From positions 1 through 50,143 of the forward strand of contig JAFDYQ010000033.1 of assembly GCA_018267365.1 (NCBI GenBank): DNA of 50,143 bases. The letters are read 5' to 3'. Below the pieces are notes generated by a model. That model searched no databases. It saw only the letters and a list, made by a program, of their open reading frames with translations, and was not told the DNA's origin. Within the stretch, counting starts at the first letter, position 1; the number at the start of each line of letters is the position of its first letter. The stretch comes from Bacteroidota bacterium. Its GTDB lineage: Bacteria > Bacteroidota > Bacteroidia > Chitinophagales > LD1. Below are positions 1 to 9,166 of the stretch, piece by piece. The translations under genes were made by a program, and so were the position numbers.

Positions 1-3000
1 TGCTGCCGGGAATGTCAGTCCATTCCACATATACGGCAATGCACTCGGGCAGATGGAAATATACGTCACAGAAGATGGAGAGGACAATACATTCAACGTA
101 AGGATAATGGTACTATCACACCCGTTCGCTGCCGCTCCAGGCAGCGTCACCGTATAGCTGCCGGCAGTAGAATAAGAGTTGCCGGCAAATGTGTACGACA
201 CACCAGGACAGGTACTGGCACTCAGTGTGCTACGTAGTATAGCAGCGTCTGACTCGTATGCTCCCATATCTACTATCGCATCTTTGATACGCGCTCCTGC
301 GGCCAGATCAGTGGCGGCATAGACATAATTATTAGAGCCGGTGTTGGCACATGGAGAGCATGTCGGGATGTGATAGCCCGCATCAAACATCGGATCTGCA
401 TCTTTATTGGCACCCCAGTTTACACCATAGCTTGCGTCCCAGGCCGCAGATCCGCCACTACCCTCTACATCGCAATAGAAGAATCCCGGGCTGGCAGCTG
501 TATTAGCTACGTTTGAGCCCGAGTTGCCGTAGACGATACTATTCGTCACAAAGGGTGAACAGTGGAGGAAGTAAAGACCCGACACTCCATTTGCAGTGAT
601 CGTAGAATTATTGATCGTCACATCAGCACTGCCATCAGCGCATATAGCACCGTTTGTATTGTTAGCGAAAAGGCAGTTATCCAGGAAAGTGGCAGCAGTT
701 GCATTGTAAGTATATAGGCCCGTACCTACTACCACTGGTGAGTTGCAGGTATTCCAGGTGAAAGTGCAGTGACTGTACCTGCCTCCGGCTATATAGCTGG
801 CCACACCGCCGCCATAGGCAGTAGCAGAGCCGCTGGCTGTGTTTGCGGTAAAGACGCAGTTCTCATAGATCGGACTGCAGTTAGCATTGTAGGCACCGCT
901 GCCCCGCGCATCAGCTACCCCACCGCAAAAGTTGCCTGCCACTGTGCAGTTTACATACCTTGGGGACGACAGATAGTTGATGATACCGCCTCCTATCCCT
1001 GTTATATTATTCCACGCGCCCGTGATCGAGAAACCATCCAGCACCGCTGTACTATCCAGCGAATTGTTATAGCTATTGATCACATTATAGACATTGTTAG
1101 ACGCTATACCATCGTGCTGTATATCTCCGGAAAGTATAGCAGGATACAGCTGCCAGTTTCGCTGCGTCATAGTAGTAGCGCCATCTGCCACAGAGAAGCC
1201 GCCATAAATAGCCAGATTATTTCTGAGCCGGAAGGTGGCGTAAGGTGTAGAGACAGCACTACCATTCACATCTACAGTCGGTGTGTAGGTACCGCGGGAT
1301 ACCCATACCTGGGCTACTGAGCCGCAGGCAGCTATATTCAGCGCACTCTGCAGATCGGTATATGCATCTGTCCAGCTGAGTCCTGTATTGGCACCTGTGG
1401 CATTTGCATCTACATACACCACTGTGCTATAGGCACTGACCGGCGGACCGGTATATTCATAGCTGCCCATATCTATCACGCTGTTCACTATACGGCTATT
1501 GCCTGCCAGATCCGTGGCAGAGGCTACGTACGAATTAGATGCTGTGTTCACACATGGCGAGCATGTATTCAGCGTAAATCCGGCAGCAAATTTAGGGTCA
1601 GCATCTATATTGGCACCCCAGTCTACACCATAGCTTGTATGCCAGGCAGCAGAACCTCCGCTACCCTGCACATCACAATAGAAGAAACCCGGAGATGCAT
1701 TGTAGTTTACTATGCTGCCAAAATCATTGTTGTAGATAATACTATTGGTAATAAAAGGAGAGCAGGCCAGTGAGTAGATACCACCGCCATTGCCGGCATT
1801 GCCACCATTAGCTGTGATCGTAGAGTTGTTGATCGTGATATTACTGTGGCTGTCTACGCAGATAGCACCGTCAGAATTATGTGTAAAGAGGCAGTTGTCT
1901 ATCGGCATGGCCAGTGAGCCACCGGTGCTGTATATAGCGCCTCCTACCCTATTTGGTGCGCTGACACTATTTCCATCAAAGACGCACCTATGCAGCGTAG
2001 GCCCGGCGTGGTCATTGGATATACCACCGCCATAGGCTATAAAGCTCGCGCTGCATGTATTATTGAGAAAACGGCAATCATCATATACCGGCGAGCCGTA
2101 GGCATTGTGCGCGCCACCACCATAGGCGTTATTGATTCCCTGTACTGTATTGCCCGATATGATACAGTGTCTGAATAGCGGCGAAGCATTCACATTGATG
2201 ATACCGCCCGCTATAGTAGCACCGCCACCGGCATCCAGGGAGTTAAACGCACCTGTGATCGTAAAACCATCCAGCTTTGCAGTAGTATCCAGTGTCGCAT
2301 CATAGTTGCTGATCACATTATATGCATTATTAGAGGCTATGCCGTCACGCTGTATATCTGCAGAGAGGATAGTAGGGTACAGTACCCAGTCGCGCTGCGC
2401 CATACCTGTGACACCATGTGCAGTAGAAAAGCCACCATAGATGGCCACACCACGGTGCATCTGAAAGACAGCAGCCGGTGTCTGCACCAGAGTGCCACCT
2501 GCGCTGCGGCTAGGAGTATAAGTACCCTCTGACACCCATATCTGCGAGGCGATACCACATGCGGCCAGGTCCAGCGCGCTCTGCAGGTTTGTGAAGGCAT
2601 TTGCCCAGCTACTGCCATCACGGCTACCTGTAGCGGTACCGTCTACATATACTATGCCGAGGGGAGACAGGCTCCCCTGATATTCATAGCAGCCCATATC
2701 CGGATTGATACTACTCAGCCGCGGGTCGCCATCCAGGTCTGTGGCAGGGATACCCAGCGCCGCCGTACCGGTATTGACGGCGGGTGAGCATGGAGTGAGA
2801 TGATAGTCTGAGGACAGAAGTGCAGGCTGGTCTATATTGGCCCCATAGTTGACACCAAACGCCGTACTCCAGCTGCCGGGCGCTCCGCTGCCCTTGACAT
2901 CGCAGTAGCCAAAAGTAGGAGTAGCAGACACATTCAGTACTTCACCATTGGCATTGTCATAAATGATAGAATTAAAGACAGAGGGGTTGGAATTGAGAAA

Positions 3001-6000
3001 GTAGCAGCCACCCGGCGTAGATGTAGTGCCTGTATTGCCTGTGATGGTAGTAAAGGCAACATTCATGGCATTGCCATCAGAGCATAGCGCGCTACCGTTA
3101 TTGCGCACAAATAGACAATTGGTCACTGACACAGGAGAGCCGCTGTGAGTATACATACCACCGCCTGCAGGATTGCTGGCAGAGGTCACCACATTGCCAT
3201 CAAATATACATGCTGTCAGCAGGGGGGCACTGTTATCATTACTTATACCACCACCAAAGGCAAGGGTCGGTCCGTTTACTACATTGCTATCAAACTGGCA
3301 GTGGTACAACACGGGCGCACTGTTATTGCCATTGTACATCCCGCCGCCGTATGCGCTGCCCGTAGATACGGCATAGTTTGCCACAAACCGGCAGTTAGAC
3401 ACCTTTGGCGAAGAGCCGTAATTGATCATACCTCCTCCTACGCCTGTTATGCTGTTGTATGCTCCTGTGATCACAAATCCATCCAGCGCGGCTGTCGTAT
3501 CCAGCCCGGTGTTATAGTTATTGATCACATTATAGGCGTTATTAGATAGCACCTGATCGCGCTGTATATCTCCGGATAGGGTCGTGTGGTATAGCGCCGG
3601 GTCGCGCCGTGCCATAGTGGTAGCGCCTTGTGCCGTAGAGAACCCCCCGTAAATAGCTACATGATCGTGCATCTGAAACGTAGCAAAAGGCGTATTCACC
3701 ACATTGCCCGCAGGGTCTTTGCTGGGGTAATAGGTACCTTCAGACACCCATATCTGAGTGATGCCGGAGCAGGTCGCCAGGTCCAGTGCGCTTTGCAGAT
3801 CTGTGAAGGCATCTGTCCAGTTGAGGCCACTATTGCTGCCAGTGGCGGTAGCATCTACATACAGGGTATTCTGGGCCAGGTTATAGGTGTGCAGTGTAGC
3901 CGATGCACTATTTGTACACCCGTTCGCATCAGTGATAGTATATGGGTACGTACCACCTGGCAGGTTTGTATATTGTGTACTGGTGCTAAAGCTATGGCTC
4001 ACACCATTTAGTATGGTAGTAAAGGGTGCAGTACCCGTGGTGGGTGTGAGGGTGACAGTTCCTGTACTGCTACAGTTGTCCCCATAGCTTACGGTCATCA
4101 CCGGGTTAGGATTTACCGTTAGTACTATAGATACTACGCTGTCACAGCCGTTGCGAGCAGTAGAGATAAGGTCATAGGTACCGGACTGGGTGCGGTATTG
4201 CCCCCATATATATGCCCCCCCGCCCTGGCATACGGATACCGGTGTCTGATAGACGTGATATGCTGCAGGTGCGCTCTGCCGCTCGTAGCAGCCCATATCC
4301 ACAGTACCATTGTAGATCCGTGTATTGCCGGCCAGGTCAGTACCGGGTACTGATCCGGGTACCAGTGCATTGCTGCCTGCATCTATGGCACGTGAGCATG
4401 GGCTCAGGGTATAGTCTCCTGCTGCAGAGTTATTAAAGGATACATCGGCATTGATGATATTCCCTCCGAGATCGTTGCCCTGGCCCTGTGTGAATGCCAA
4501 CGGCGCTGAGGCTATAAAGCAGTTCTGGAAATTCGCCTGGTTGCCATAATATGGATTTGGTTGCGTGAGGCCGTTAAACTGTACGTTATTAACCTCGCAG
4601 TATTCATCTTCACCGGTAGGAGCGTTATTGCCCTGCATGATACAGTTTTGATAGCTGCTGGACACAGCCATAGAGATAGAACTATACAGGAACGTAGAAT
4701 ATCCTCTGCCTATATTATAGATACCGCCACCCGATGTCGTAGCTGTATTGGTGGTGAGGGTACAGTTGAGTATCGTACCTGTGCCGTAGTAGCACGCCAG
4801 CCCTCCGCCACATATGGCCCGGTTTCCACTAAAAAAGCAGTTGGCCACTATAGGTAGTATAGTACTTTTACCCTCTATGGTCACACCGCCGCCATAGCCA
4901 TTGGCACCTAGCTGGTAGCCTGGCAGAGCGGTATTATTGATGTTTATATTATTATAGAAATAACAGTTGTACACTTGGGTAGAAGAGCTGGCTATCAGCA
5001 TTCCTCCTGCCCTGTTGCCGCTAAAGGTACAGTAGGCCACCGTCTCAGAGCTGCTGGCTGCAGCGATCCCTGTCGTAGCATTATTATCAAAGGTGCAATA
5101 CGTGATGCTGGCGCTGCTGGTATTGTCTCGTATCACTGATCCCCCCACATGCTGCGTGGCATAGATATATGATGAAAACCCATTATTGTTAAACGTGCAG
5201 CCGGATATATTTGGTGAACTGTGCTGCAACTTATTTTCATTGGCTATGGCCGATCCGAGGTCGGCTACATTGCCGGTAAAGGTGCAGTAAAGGATATTAG
5301 GCGAGCTGCCAGCGTTGTATATCGCACCACCTTCACTCAAGATAGGAAAGTTGATAGAGGCGAGATAAGTACCATTTTCCCCTGCGGTATTATTTATGAA
5401 TGTCGAGTTGGTGATCGTAGCATTGCTCGGCCCAAATACATTGTCACAAAAAATACCTGCACCCTGGGCACAGTAGTTATTAGTGATAATACAATTATTG
5501 ATCGTCGGCGATACACTATTGAGATAGATACCGCCGCCAAATCCGTTGGCATCATAGGCGCCTGTCACGGTGATACCATCTATCACGCTGAATCCATTGC
5601 CCGGATAGGTCTTGATAATGCAGTAAGCATTGTCACTCGCAGTACCGTTCTGCTGTATATCGCCGCTCAACACGGTAGGAAACAGTGCCGGATCCCTTGT
5701 GGCAAAGCTGTAGTGATTGGTATGCTGATCAAATCCGCCGTATATCTTGATACCGCCAAAGGTCCAGAAGGCTTTAGTACGTTCATCAAAAATATTTGAA
5801 GCCTTGGTCGGATAGTAGGTGCCTCCGGCTACCCATATCTGATCTCCGTTTTGAGCATGATCGAGTGCATCCTGCAGGGTGATGTACGCTGTGATCCAGT
5901 CTACACCGTCATGCGTACCAGAGGCTGGCAGGCTGGCATCTACCTTGATGATACCTGCATCCGCTACAGAGATACGCAGTACCAGTATGATCAGGAGGAG

Positions 6001-6024
6001 TAATGTGCGATTTGAAAATTTCAT
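1..6024 (-). CDS. Giant secreted parallel beta-helix protein (choice-of-anchor Q type), partial
   Basis: An uninterrupted minus-strand frame of 2008 codons begins at the ATG at 6024 and leaves the window at base 1, so the C-terminus is missing. It opens with a signal peptide (MKFSNRTLLLLIILVLRISV). Four large modules follow. Three of them (about residues 719-1120, 1123-1530, 1534-1925) are homologous units of roughly 405 residues that start with YVDATATG-like motifs and 'DLQSALD'. They continue with N/S/G-rich beta-helix rungs ('NNSTITAN', 'FYCDVQGSGG') and end in 'TDLAGNTRI..DMGCYE', which is typical of the choice-of-anchor Q domain. Module 1 (about 23-580) is a longer, more divergent version. 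An Ig/SprB-like stretch ('ITDANGCTNSA') lies near residue 690, and a 'CDSTIILTLNV' repeat begins near the cut end. The family is known as surface or secreted beta-helices. A type IX sorting tail would be expected beyond the window, but that is inferred. The ligand is unknown. Confidence 0.9.
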   Translation of the reverse strand, partial: MKFSNRTLLLLIILVLRISVADAGIIKVDASLPASGTHDGVDWITAYITLQDALDHAQNGDQIWVAGGTYYPTKASNIFDERTKAFWTFGGIKIYGGFDQHTNHYSFATRDPALFPTVLSGDIQQNGTASDNAYCIIKTYPGNGFSVIDGITVTGAYDANGFGGGIYLNSVSPTINNCIITNNYCAQGAGIFCDNVFGPSNATITNSTFINNTAGENGTYLASINFPILSEGGAIYNAGSSPNILYCTFTGNVADLGSAIANENKLQHSSPNISGCTFNNNGFSSYIYATQHVGGSVIRDNTSSASITYCTFDNNATTGIAAASSSETVAYCTFSGNRAGGMLIASSSTQVYNCYFYNNININNTALPGYQLGANGYGGGVTIEGKSTILPIVANCFFSGNRAICGGGLACYYGTGTILNCTLTTNTATTSGGGIYNIGRGYSTFLYSSISMAVSSSYQNCIMQGNNAPTGEDEYCEVNNVQFNGLTQPNPYYGNQANFQNCFIASAPLAFTQGQGNDLGGNIINADVSFNNSAAGDYTLSPCSRAIDAGSNALVPGSVPGTDLAGNTRIYNGTVDMGCYERQSAPAAYHVYQTPVSVCQGGGAYIWGQYRTQSGTYDLISTARNGCDSVVSIVLTVNPNPVMTVSYGDNCSSTGTVTLTPTTGTAPFTTILNGVSHSFSTSTQYTNLPGGTYPYTITDANGCTNSASATLHTYNLAQNTLYVDATATGSNSGLNWTDAFTDLQSALDLATCSGITQIWVSEGTYYPSKDPAGNVVNTPFATFQMHDHVAIYGGFSTAQGATTMARRDPALYHTTLSGDIQRDQVLSNNAYNVINNYNTGLDTTAALDGFVITGAYNSITGVGGGMINYGSSPKVSNCRFVANYAVSTGSAYGGGMYNGNNSAPVLYHCQFDSNVVNGPTLAFGGGISNDNSAPLLTACIFDGNVVTSASNPAGGGMYTHSGSPVSVTNCLFVRNNGSALCSDGNAMNVAFTTITGNTGTTSTPGGCYFLNSNPSVFNSIIYDNANGEVLNVSATPTFGYCDVKGSGAPGSWSTAFGVNYGANIDQPALLSSDYHLTPCSPAVNTGTAALGIPATDLDGDPRLSSINPDMGCYEYQGSLSPLGIVYVDGTATGSRDGSSWANAFTNLQSALDLAACGIASQIWVSEGTYTPSRSAGGTLVQTPAAVFQMHRGVAIYGGFSTAHGVTGMAQRDWVLYPTILSADIQRDGIASNNAYNVISNYDATLDTTAKLDGFTITGAFNSLDAGGGATIAGGIINVNASPLFRHCIISGNTVQGINNAYGGGAHNAYGSPVYDDCRFLNNTCSASFIAYGGGISNDHAGPTLHRCVFDGNSVSAPNRVGGAIYSTGGSLAMPIDNCLFTHNSDGAICVDSHSNITINNSTITANGGNAGNGGGIYSLACSPFITNSIIYNNDFGSIVNYNASPGFFYCDVQGSGGSAAWHTSYGVDWGANIDADPKFAAGFTLNTCSPCVNTASNSYVASATDLAGNSRIVNSVIDMGSYEYTGPPVSAYSTVVYVDANATGANTGLSWTDAYTDLQSALNIAACGSVAQVWVSRGTYTPTVDVNGSAVSTPYATFRLRNNLAIYGGFSVADGATTMTQRNWQLYPAILSGDIQHDGIASNNVYNVINSYNNSLDSTAVLDGFSITGAWNNITGIGGGIINYLSSPRYVNCTVAGNFCGGVADARGSGAYNANCSPIYENCVFTANTASGSATAYGGGVASYIAGGRYSHCTFTWNTCNSPVVVGTGLYTYNATAATFLDNCLFANNTNGAICADGSADVTINNSTITANGVSGLYFLHCSPFVTNSIVYGNSGSNVANTAASPGFFYCDVEGSGGSAAWDASYGVNWGANKDADPMFDAGYHIPTCSPCANTGSNNYVYAATDLAAGARIKDAIVDMGAYESDAAILRSTLSASTCPGVSYTFAGNSYSTAGSYTVTLPGAAANGCDSTIILTLNVLSSPSSVTYISICPSALPYMWNGLTFPAA

Positions 6025-6060
6025 GTCATTTGATTTTTGAAGAGCTGTTTTCTTACACTT

Positions 6061-6068
6061 CAAACCTA
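6061..6068 (-). promoter_or_regulatory. Putative Bacteroidota -7 promoter box for the beta-helix gene
   Basis: TAGGTTTG read on the minus strand matches TAnnTTTG exactly and lies 36 nt upstream of the ATG at 6024. No convincing -33 TTTG is visible at the usual 19-20 nt spacing, so this is a weak call. Confidence 0.35.
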
Positions 6069-6193
6069 CATCTACTTTATATCATGCCTCTACTCAACTA
6101 CTACTCAATACAACCACAAAAAGTTGTTTTTCTACTAGTTATGAAATATCCAACAAACACTTCTCTCGCTTATCCTTTGCGATATAAGCCTGA

Positions 6194-6586
6194 CTTCGCA
6201 TAGTCATAAAGAAGCAAAAGATCACAGACACAGAGTTTGGCGCGCTGATATTTGAGGCTGGCAAAGTCTCGCGCGACAATATCAATTTTGACCGGCAGAT
6301 GAAAGCGGTGGAGACAGTGCTAAGCGTCAATCCTCACCCGCAGCCGTCAGCCCGTCTCAACCGCATCCGCAAGGCCTTTCCTCAGCTTTCGGCTACCGAA
6401 GCCAAAATATGCTCGCTGCTCAAAAATAATTTCAGCAATGGAGAGATAGCAAACCTACCCGTCACTAGTACACATGCAGTAGAAAACCACTGCTACCGCA
6501 TACGCAAAAAACTAAATGTCAATTGCAGATGGCCATATGTATCGCCTGCTGAGCGATGTATGATGTCCATCACCTGCACGCCATAG
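6194..6586 (+). pseudogene. Remnant of a LuxR-type HTH regulator (C-terminal part)
   Basis: An open plus frame begins after a TGA at 6191 and contains 'FDRQMKAVETVLS' followed by a LuxR-type HTH: 'QLSATEAKICSLLKNNFSNG', 'EIANLPVTSTHAVENHCYRI', 'RKKLNV'. In Bacteroidota this HTH normally ends a much longer regulator with an N-terminal TPR or sensor region. Here nothing regulator-like is open upstream and the frame meets stops at 6185 and 6191. The first ATG (6299) falls only about 30 residues before the HTH. After 'RKKLNV' the sequence stops resembling the family, so the last helix also looks damaged. I read it as a decayed regulator. A short functional HTH protein starting at 6299 (95 aa) is less likely. 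Confidence 0.5.
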
Positions 6587-6640
6587 ATGCAAATCAAAAG
6601 TTTACAATGCTGAACCATATCCAAAACCGTATCTTAAAAA

Positions 6641-6676
6641 TCAAAAAGCCCTTGATAGACTTGCTACCAAGGGCTT
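6641..6676 (-). terminator. Rho-independent terminator of tRNA-Cys
   Basis: Perfect 9-bp stem AAGCCCTTG/CAAGGGCTT (6646-6654 with 6668-6676). On the minus strand it is followed by TTTTTGATTTTT. It lies directly downstream of the tRNA. Confidence 0.75.
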
Positions 6677-6690
6677 GTAAAGATAATCTG

Positions 6691-6761
6691 AGGTCGGAAG
6701 CGGATTCGAACCGCTGTAGCAGCTTTTGCAGAGCTGAGCCTAGCCACTCGGCCATCCGACC
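6691..6761 (-). tRNA. tRNA-Cys (anticodon GCA)
   Basis: A complete 71-nt cloverleaf is visible on the minus strand. The acceptor stem GGTCGGA/TCCGACC (6755-6761 with 6692-6698) has 7 perfect pairs. The anticodon stem CAGCT/AGCTG encloses the loop CTGCAAA, giving anticodon GCA (6727-6729). The T arm is AGCGG-TTCGAAT-CCGCT. The discriminator base is T (U73), the known identity base for Cys. The 3' CCA is not encoded, which means it must be added after transcription. Confidence 0.95.
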
Positions 6762-6919
6762 CTTATTTCCCCCTATCGGGGGACTGCAAATGTAGAATAA
6801 AATCGGGAAATCAAAAGGCCCCTCCGATAAGATTATCAATGAATATGATCCATACAGATATATCCCGCCACTGTGGATACGGTCTTGAAAAAATCCGGTA
6901 GCTCCTCACTTCTCTTTAG

Positions 6920-6927
6920 TACCTTAG
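6920..6927 (+). promoter_or_regulatory. Possible -7 box upstream of the aminotransferase
   Basis: TACCTTAG is close to TAnnTTTG and sits 23 nt before the ATG at 6951. It favours the downstream start codons over the 6873 start, because a transcript starting here would not include 6873. No clear -33 element was found. Confidence 0.3.
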
Positions 6928-6956
6928 CGCCGCACTTTTTCAATCACAAAATGATC

Positions 6957-8156
6957 ATGACTCAGCACCTCTCAGACCGCATCACCCACATGCAGGAATC
7001 TGCCACGCTCAAGATGGCCAAGATATCCCGCGAGCTCAAGGCGCAAGGCCTCGATATCATAGACCTCAGCATCGGCGAGCCCGACTTTGATACGCCGCAG
7101 CATATCAAAGATGCCGCCAAGCGCGCTATAGACCAAGGCTACACGCACTATACGCCCGTACCGGGCTACCCTGAGCTGCGCAAGGCTATAGCCGCCAAAC
7201 TGAAGCGTGACAATAAGCTGGACTATACACCGGATCAGATCGTGGTCTCTACCGGGGCCAAGCAGTCTATAGCCAATGTGGTCCTGAGCCTGATCAACCC
7301 CGGCGATGAGGTGCTCCTCCCCGCTCCCTACTGGGTCAGCTACTCTGCCATAGCAGACCTGGCCGAGGGCCGCTCTATAGAGATCCCTGCCACACTAGAG
7401 ACCAACTTCAAAGTCACTCCTGCGCAGCTGGAGCAGCATATCACCGACCGCACCCGCCTGATCATCTTCTCCTCGCCGTGCAATCCTACCGGCTCTGTAT
7501 ATAGCCACGATGAGATGCAGGCGCTGGCACAGATGCTGGCTAAGCATCCCGATGTCTACGTGATCTGCGACGAGATCTACGAGTTTATCAACTATACCGG
7601 CCAGCCGCACACCAGCCTCGCCTCCTTCCCCGAGATCAAGGATCGCGTCATCACAGTCAATGGCTTTAGCAAAGGCTTTGCCATGACAGGCTGGCGCCTC
7701 GGCTATATAGCCGCACCGCAGTGGATAGCACAGGCCTGCGACAAGATACAGGGCCAGATCACCTCCGGCACCTGCTCTATAGCCCAGATGGCCGGCGTAG
7801 CTGCTGCTACCGAGAGCCTGCAGCCTACCTACGATATGGTGGCTGAGTTTCGCAAGCGCCGCGACCTGGTATATGGCCTGCTGAGTGATATACCCGGTAT
7901 CAAGGCCAACCTGCCTGACGGTGCTTTCTATTTCTTCTTTGACATCAGCTCTTTCTTTGGCAAGAAGTACGGTGACACCGTGATCAATAGCGCAGAGGAC
8001 ATGAGTGGCTACCTGCTACGCGAGGGCCAGATAGGCCTCGTAAATGGTGAAGCATTTGGCGATCCTAACTGTATCCGTCTCTCTTATGCCGCCTCAGAAG
8101 AGAAGCTCGTGAAAGTTTGCACCCGCCTCAAAGAAGCGTTGGCCAAACTGGCTTAA
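6957..8156 (+). CDS. Class I/II pyridoxal-phosphate aminotransferase (aspartate aminotransferase-like)
   Basis: A 399-residue fold-type I aminotransferase, the normal length for the AspB/AAT-Ib group. It transfers the amino group between an amino acid such as aspartate and a 2-oxo acid in the cytoplasm. Visible landmarks from the start at 6957 are 'DLSIGEPDFDTP' near residue 36, 'CNPTG' at 175-179, the PLP-contacting 'CDEIYE' (D205), and 'NGFSKGFAMTGWRLGY' with the PLP-binding lysine at K239. 'IRLSYA' near the end carries the substrate-carboxylate arginine. The frame stays open up to an ATG at 6873, but the 28 extra residues do not look like the family. ATGs at 6951 and 6957 fit better, with family members usually beginning close to 'LSDRI'. 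The exact amino-acid specificity cannot be read from sequence. Confidence 0.93.
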   Translation: MTQHLSDRITHMQESATLKMAKISRELKAQGLDIIDLSIGEPDFDTPQHIKDAAKRAIDQGYTHYTPVPGYPELRKAIAAKLKRDNKLDYTPDQIVVSTGAKQSIANVVLSLINPGDEVLLPAPYWVSYSAIADLAEGRSIEIPATLETNFKVTPAQLEQHITDRTRLIIFSSPCNPTGSVYSHDEMQALAQMLAKHPDVYVICDEIYEFINYTGQPHTSLASFPEIKDRVITVNGFSKGFAMTGWRLGYIAAPQWIAQACDKIQGQITSGTCSIAQMAGVAAATESLQPTYDMVAEFRKRRDLVYGLLSDIPGIKANLPDGAFYFFFDISSFFGKKYGDTVINSAEDMSGYLLREGQIGLVNGEAFGDPNCIRLSYAASEEKLVKVCTRLKEALAKLA

Positions 8157-8205
8157 ATACCGTTATTTGCACCGACGGCGGTGGCCGTCCGCCTAAAATA
8201 TAGCA

Positions 8206-9165
8206 ATGTCAGAAAAGCTCGACTTCAATAATGTAAAGGTCCTCGTGATCGGAGACATTATACTCGATCATTACATGTTTGGTCAGATACACCGCATCTC
8301 GCCCGAGGCACCGGTACCGATAGTAGACATAGAGTACGAGGAAAACCGCCTCGGCGGCGCAGCCAATGTCGCTCTCAACCTCAGCGAGTTGGGAGCCAAG
8401 CCTACTCTCATGTCTGTAATAGGAGATGACAAAAGCGGGCGCACCATCTTTGAGCTGCTCAAGAAGAACCAGATACACCACGACTATATCATCACCTCTC
8501 AGAGCCGCACCACCTCGCACAAGACGCGCATCTATGACGATGAGCGCCAGGTGGTACGCTTTGACCAGGAGGATGACTCTGATCTCAGCCCCGAGCTGGA
8601 GGCGCAGCTCATCAATGACTTTGACGAGCTGATCCGTGAGACTAAGTTTCACGCCATCATCTTGCAGGATTATAATAAAGGCGTACTGACCAAGAAGTTT
8701 ATCAAGCACGTGCTCCTGCAGACTACCAAGCGTAACATCCCTGTGGCGGTAGACCCCAAGGAGTACAACTTCTTTGAGTACCAGCAGATAGATCTCTTCA
8801 AGCCAAACATCAAAGAACTGGGCGAGGCACTGCAGATGAAGATAGACCCCAAGAGTATTACTAGTCTGCGCAAAGCTGCCGAGGAGTTGAAAAAGAAGAA
8901 CCGCTTCGACAATCTCCTGCTCACCCTCGGCGCCAATGGTGTCTTTGTCTATACCAAAGATGGCACCTCATTCGTAGTACCCGCGCGCCCTATCAAGACG
9001 GCCGATGTATCCGGTGCAGGAGACACAGTGATCAGCATTGCCACATTATGCTTTGTCAAGGACTTCCCGTGGAAGAAAATGGCGCAGCTGTCAAACGCTG
9101 CTGCAGGCAAGGTATGCCGCAAGGTAGGCATAGCGCCTATATCATTGAAAGAGCTGAAGAGTTAA
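8206..9165 (+). CDS. hldA: D-glycero-beta-D-manno-heptose-7-phosphate kinase (RfaE domain I, PfkB family)
   Basis: 319 residues of the PfkB/ribokinase fold, matching the stand-alone kinase half of HldE (RfaE). It phosphorylates heptose-7-phosphate at C1 during ADP-heptose synthesis for lipopolysaccharide. Markers are 'VIGDIILDHYMFGQIHRISP' at 14-33, 'RLGGAANVALNL' (48-59), 'AVDPKEYN' (181-188), 'FKPNIKEL' (198-205) and the anion-hole/catalytic 'SGAGD' at 269-273 with D273 as the base. The nucleotidyltransferase half is absent, so a separate rfaE2/hldC elsewhere would be required. It starts 49 nt after the aminotransferase and shares its strand; co-transcription is possible. Another sugar kinase is conceivable, but the N-terminal signature is typical of RfaE1. 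Confidence 0.88.
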   Translation: MSEKLDFNNVKVLVIGDIILDHYMFGQIHRISPEAPVPIVDIEYEENRLGGAANVALNLSELGAKPTLMSVIGDDKSGRTIFELLKKNQIHHDYIITSQSRTTSHKTRIYDDERQVVRFDQEDDSDLSPELEAQLINDFDELIRETKFHAIILQDYNKGVLTKKFIKHVLLQTTKRNIPVAVDPKEYNFFEYQQIDLFKPNIKELGEALQMKIDPKSITSLRKAAEELKKKNRFDNLLLTLGANGVFVYTKDGTSFVVPARPIKTADVSGAGDTVISIATLCFVKDFPWKKMAQLSNAAAGKVCRKVGIAPISLKELKS

Positions 9166-9166
9166 G

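Noticed and set aside
769..5799. Plus-strand open frames of 60-190 codons antisense to the beta-helix gene
   Set aside because: They lie entirely opposite a 2008-codon coding frame, have no family features, and arise from its regular codon pattern.
8209..8709. 166-codon minus-strand open frame inside hldA
   Set aside because: Shadow of a confidently identified kinase gene; no supporting features.
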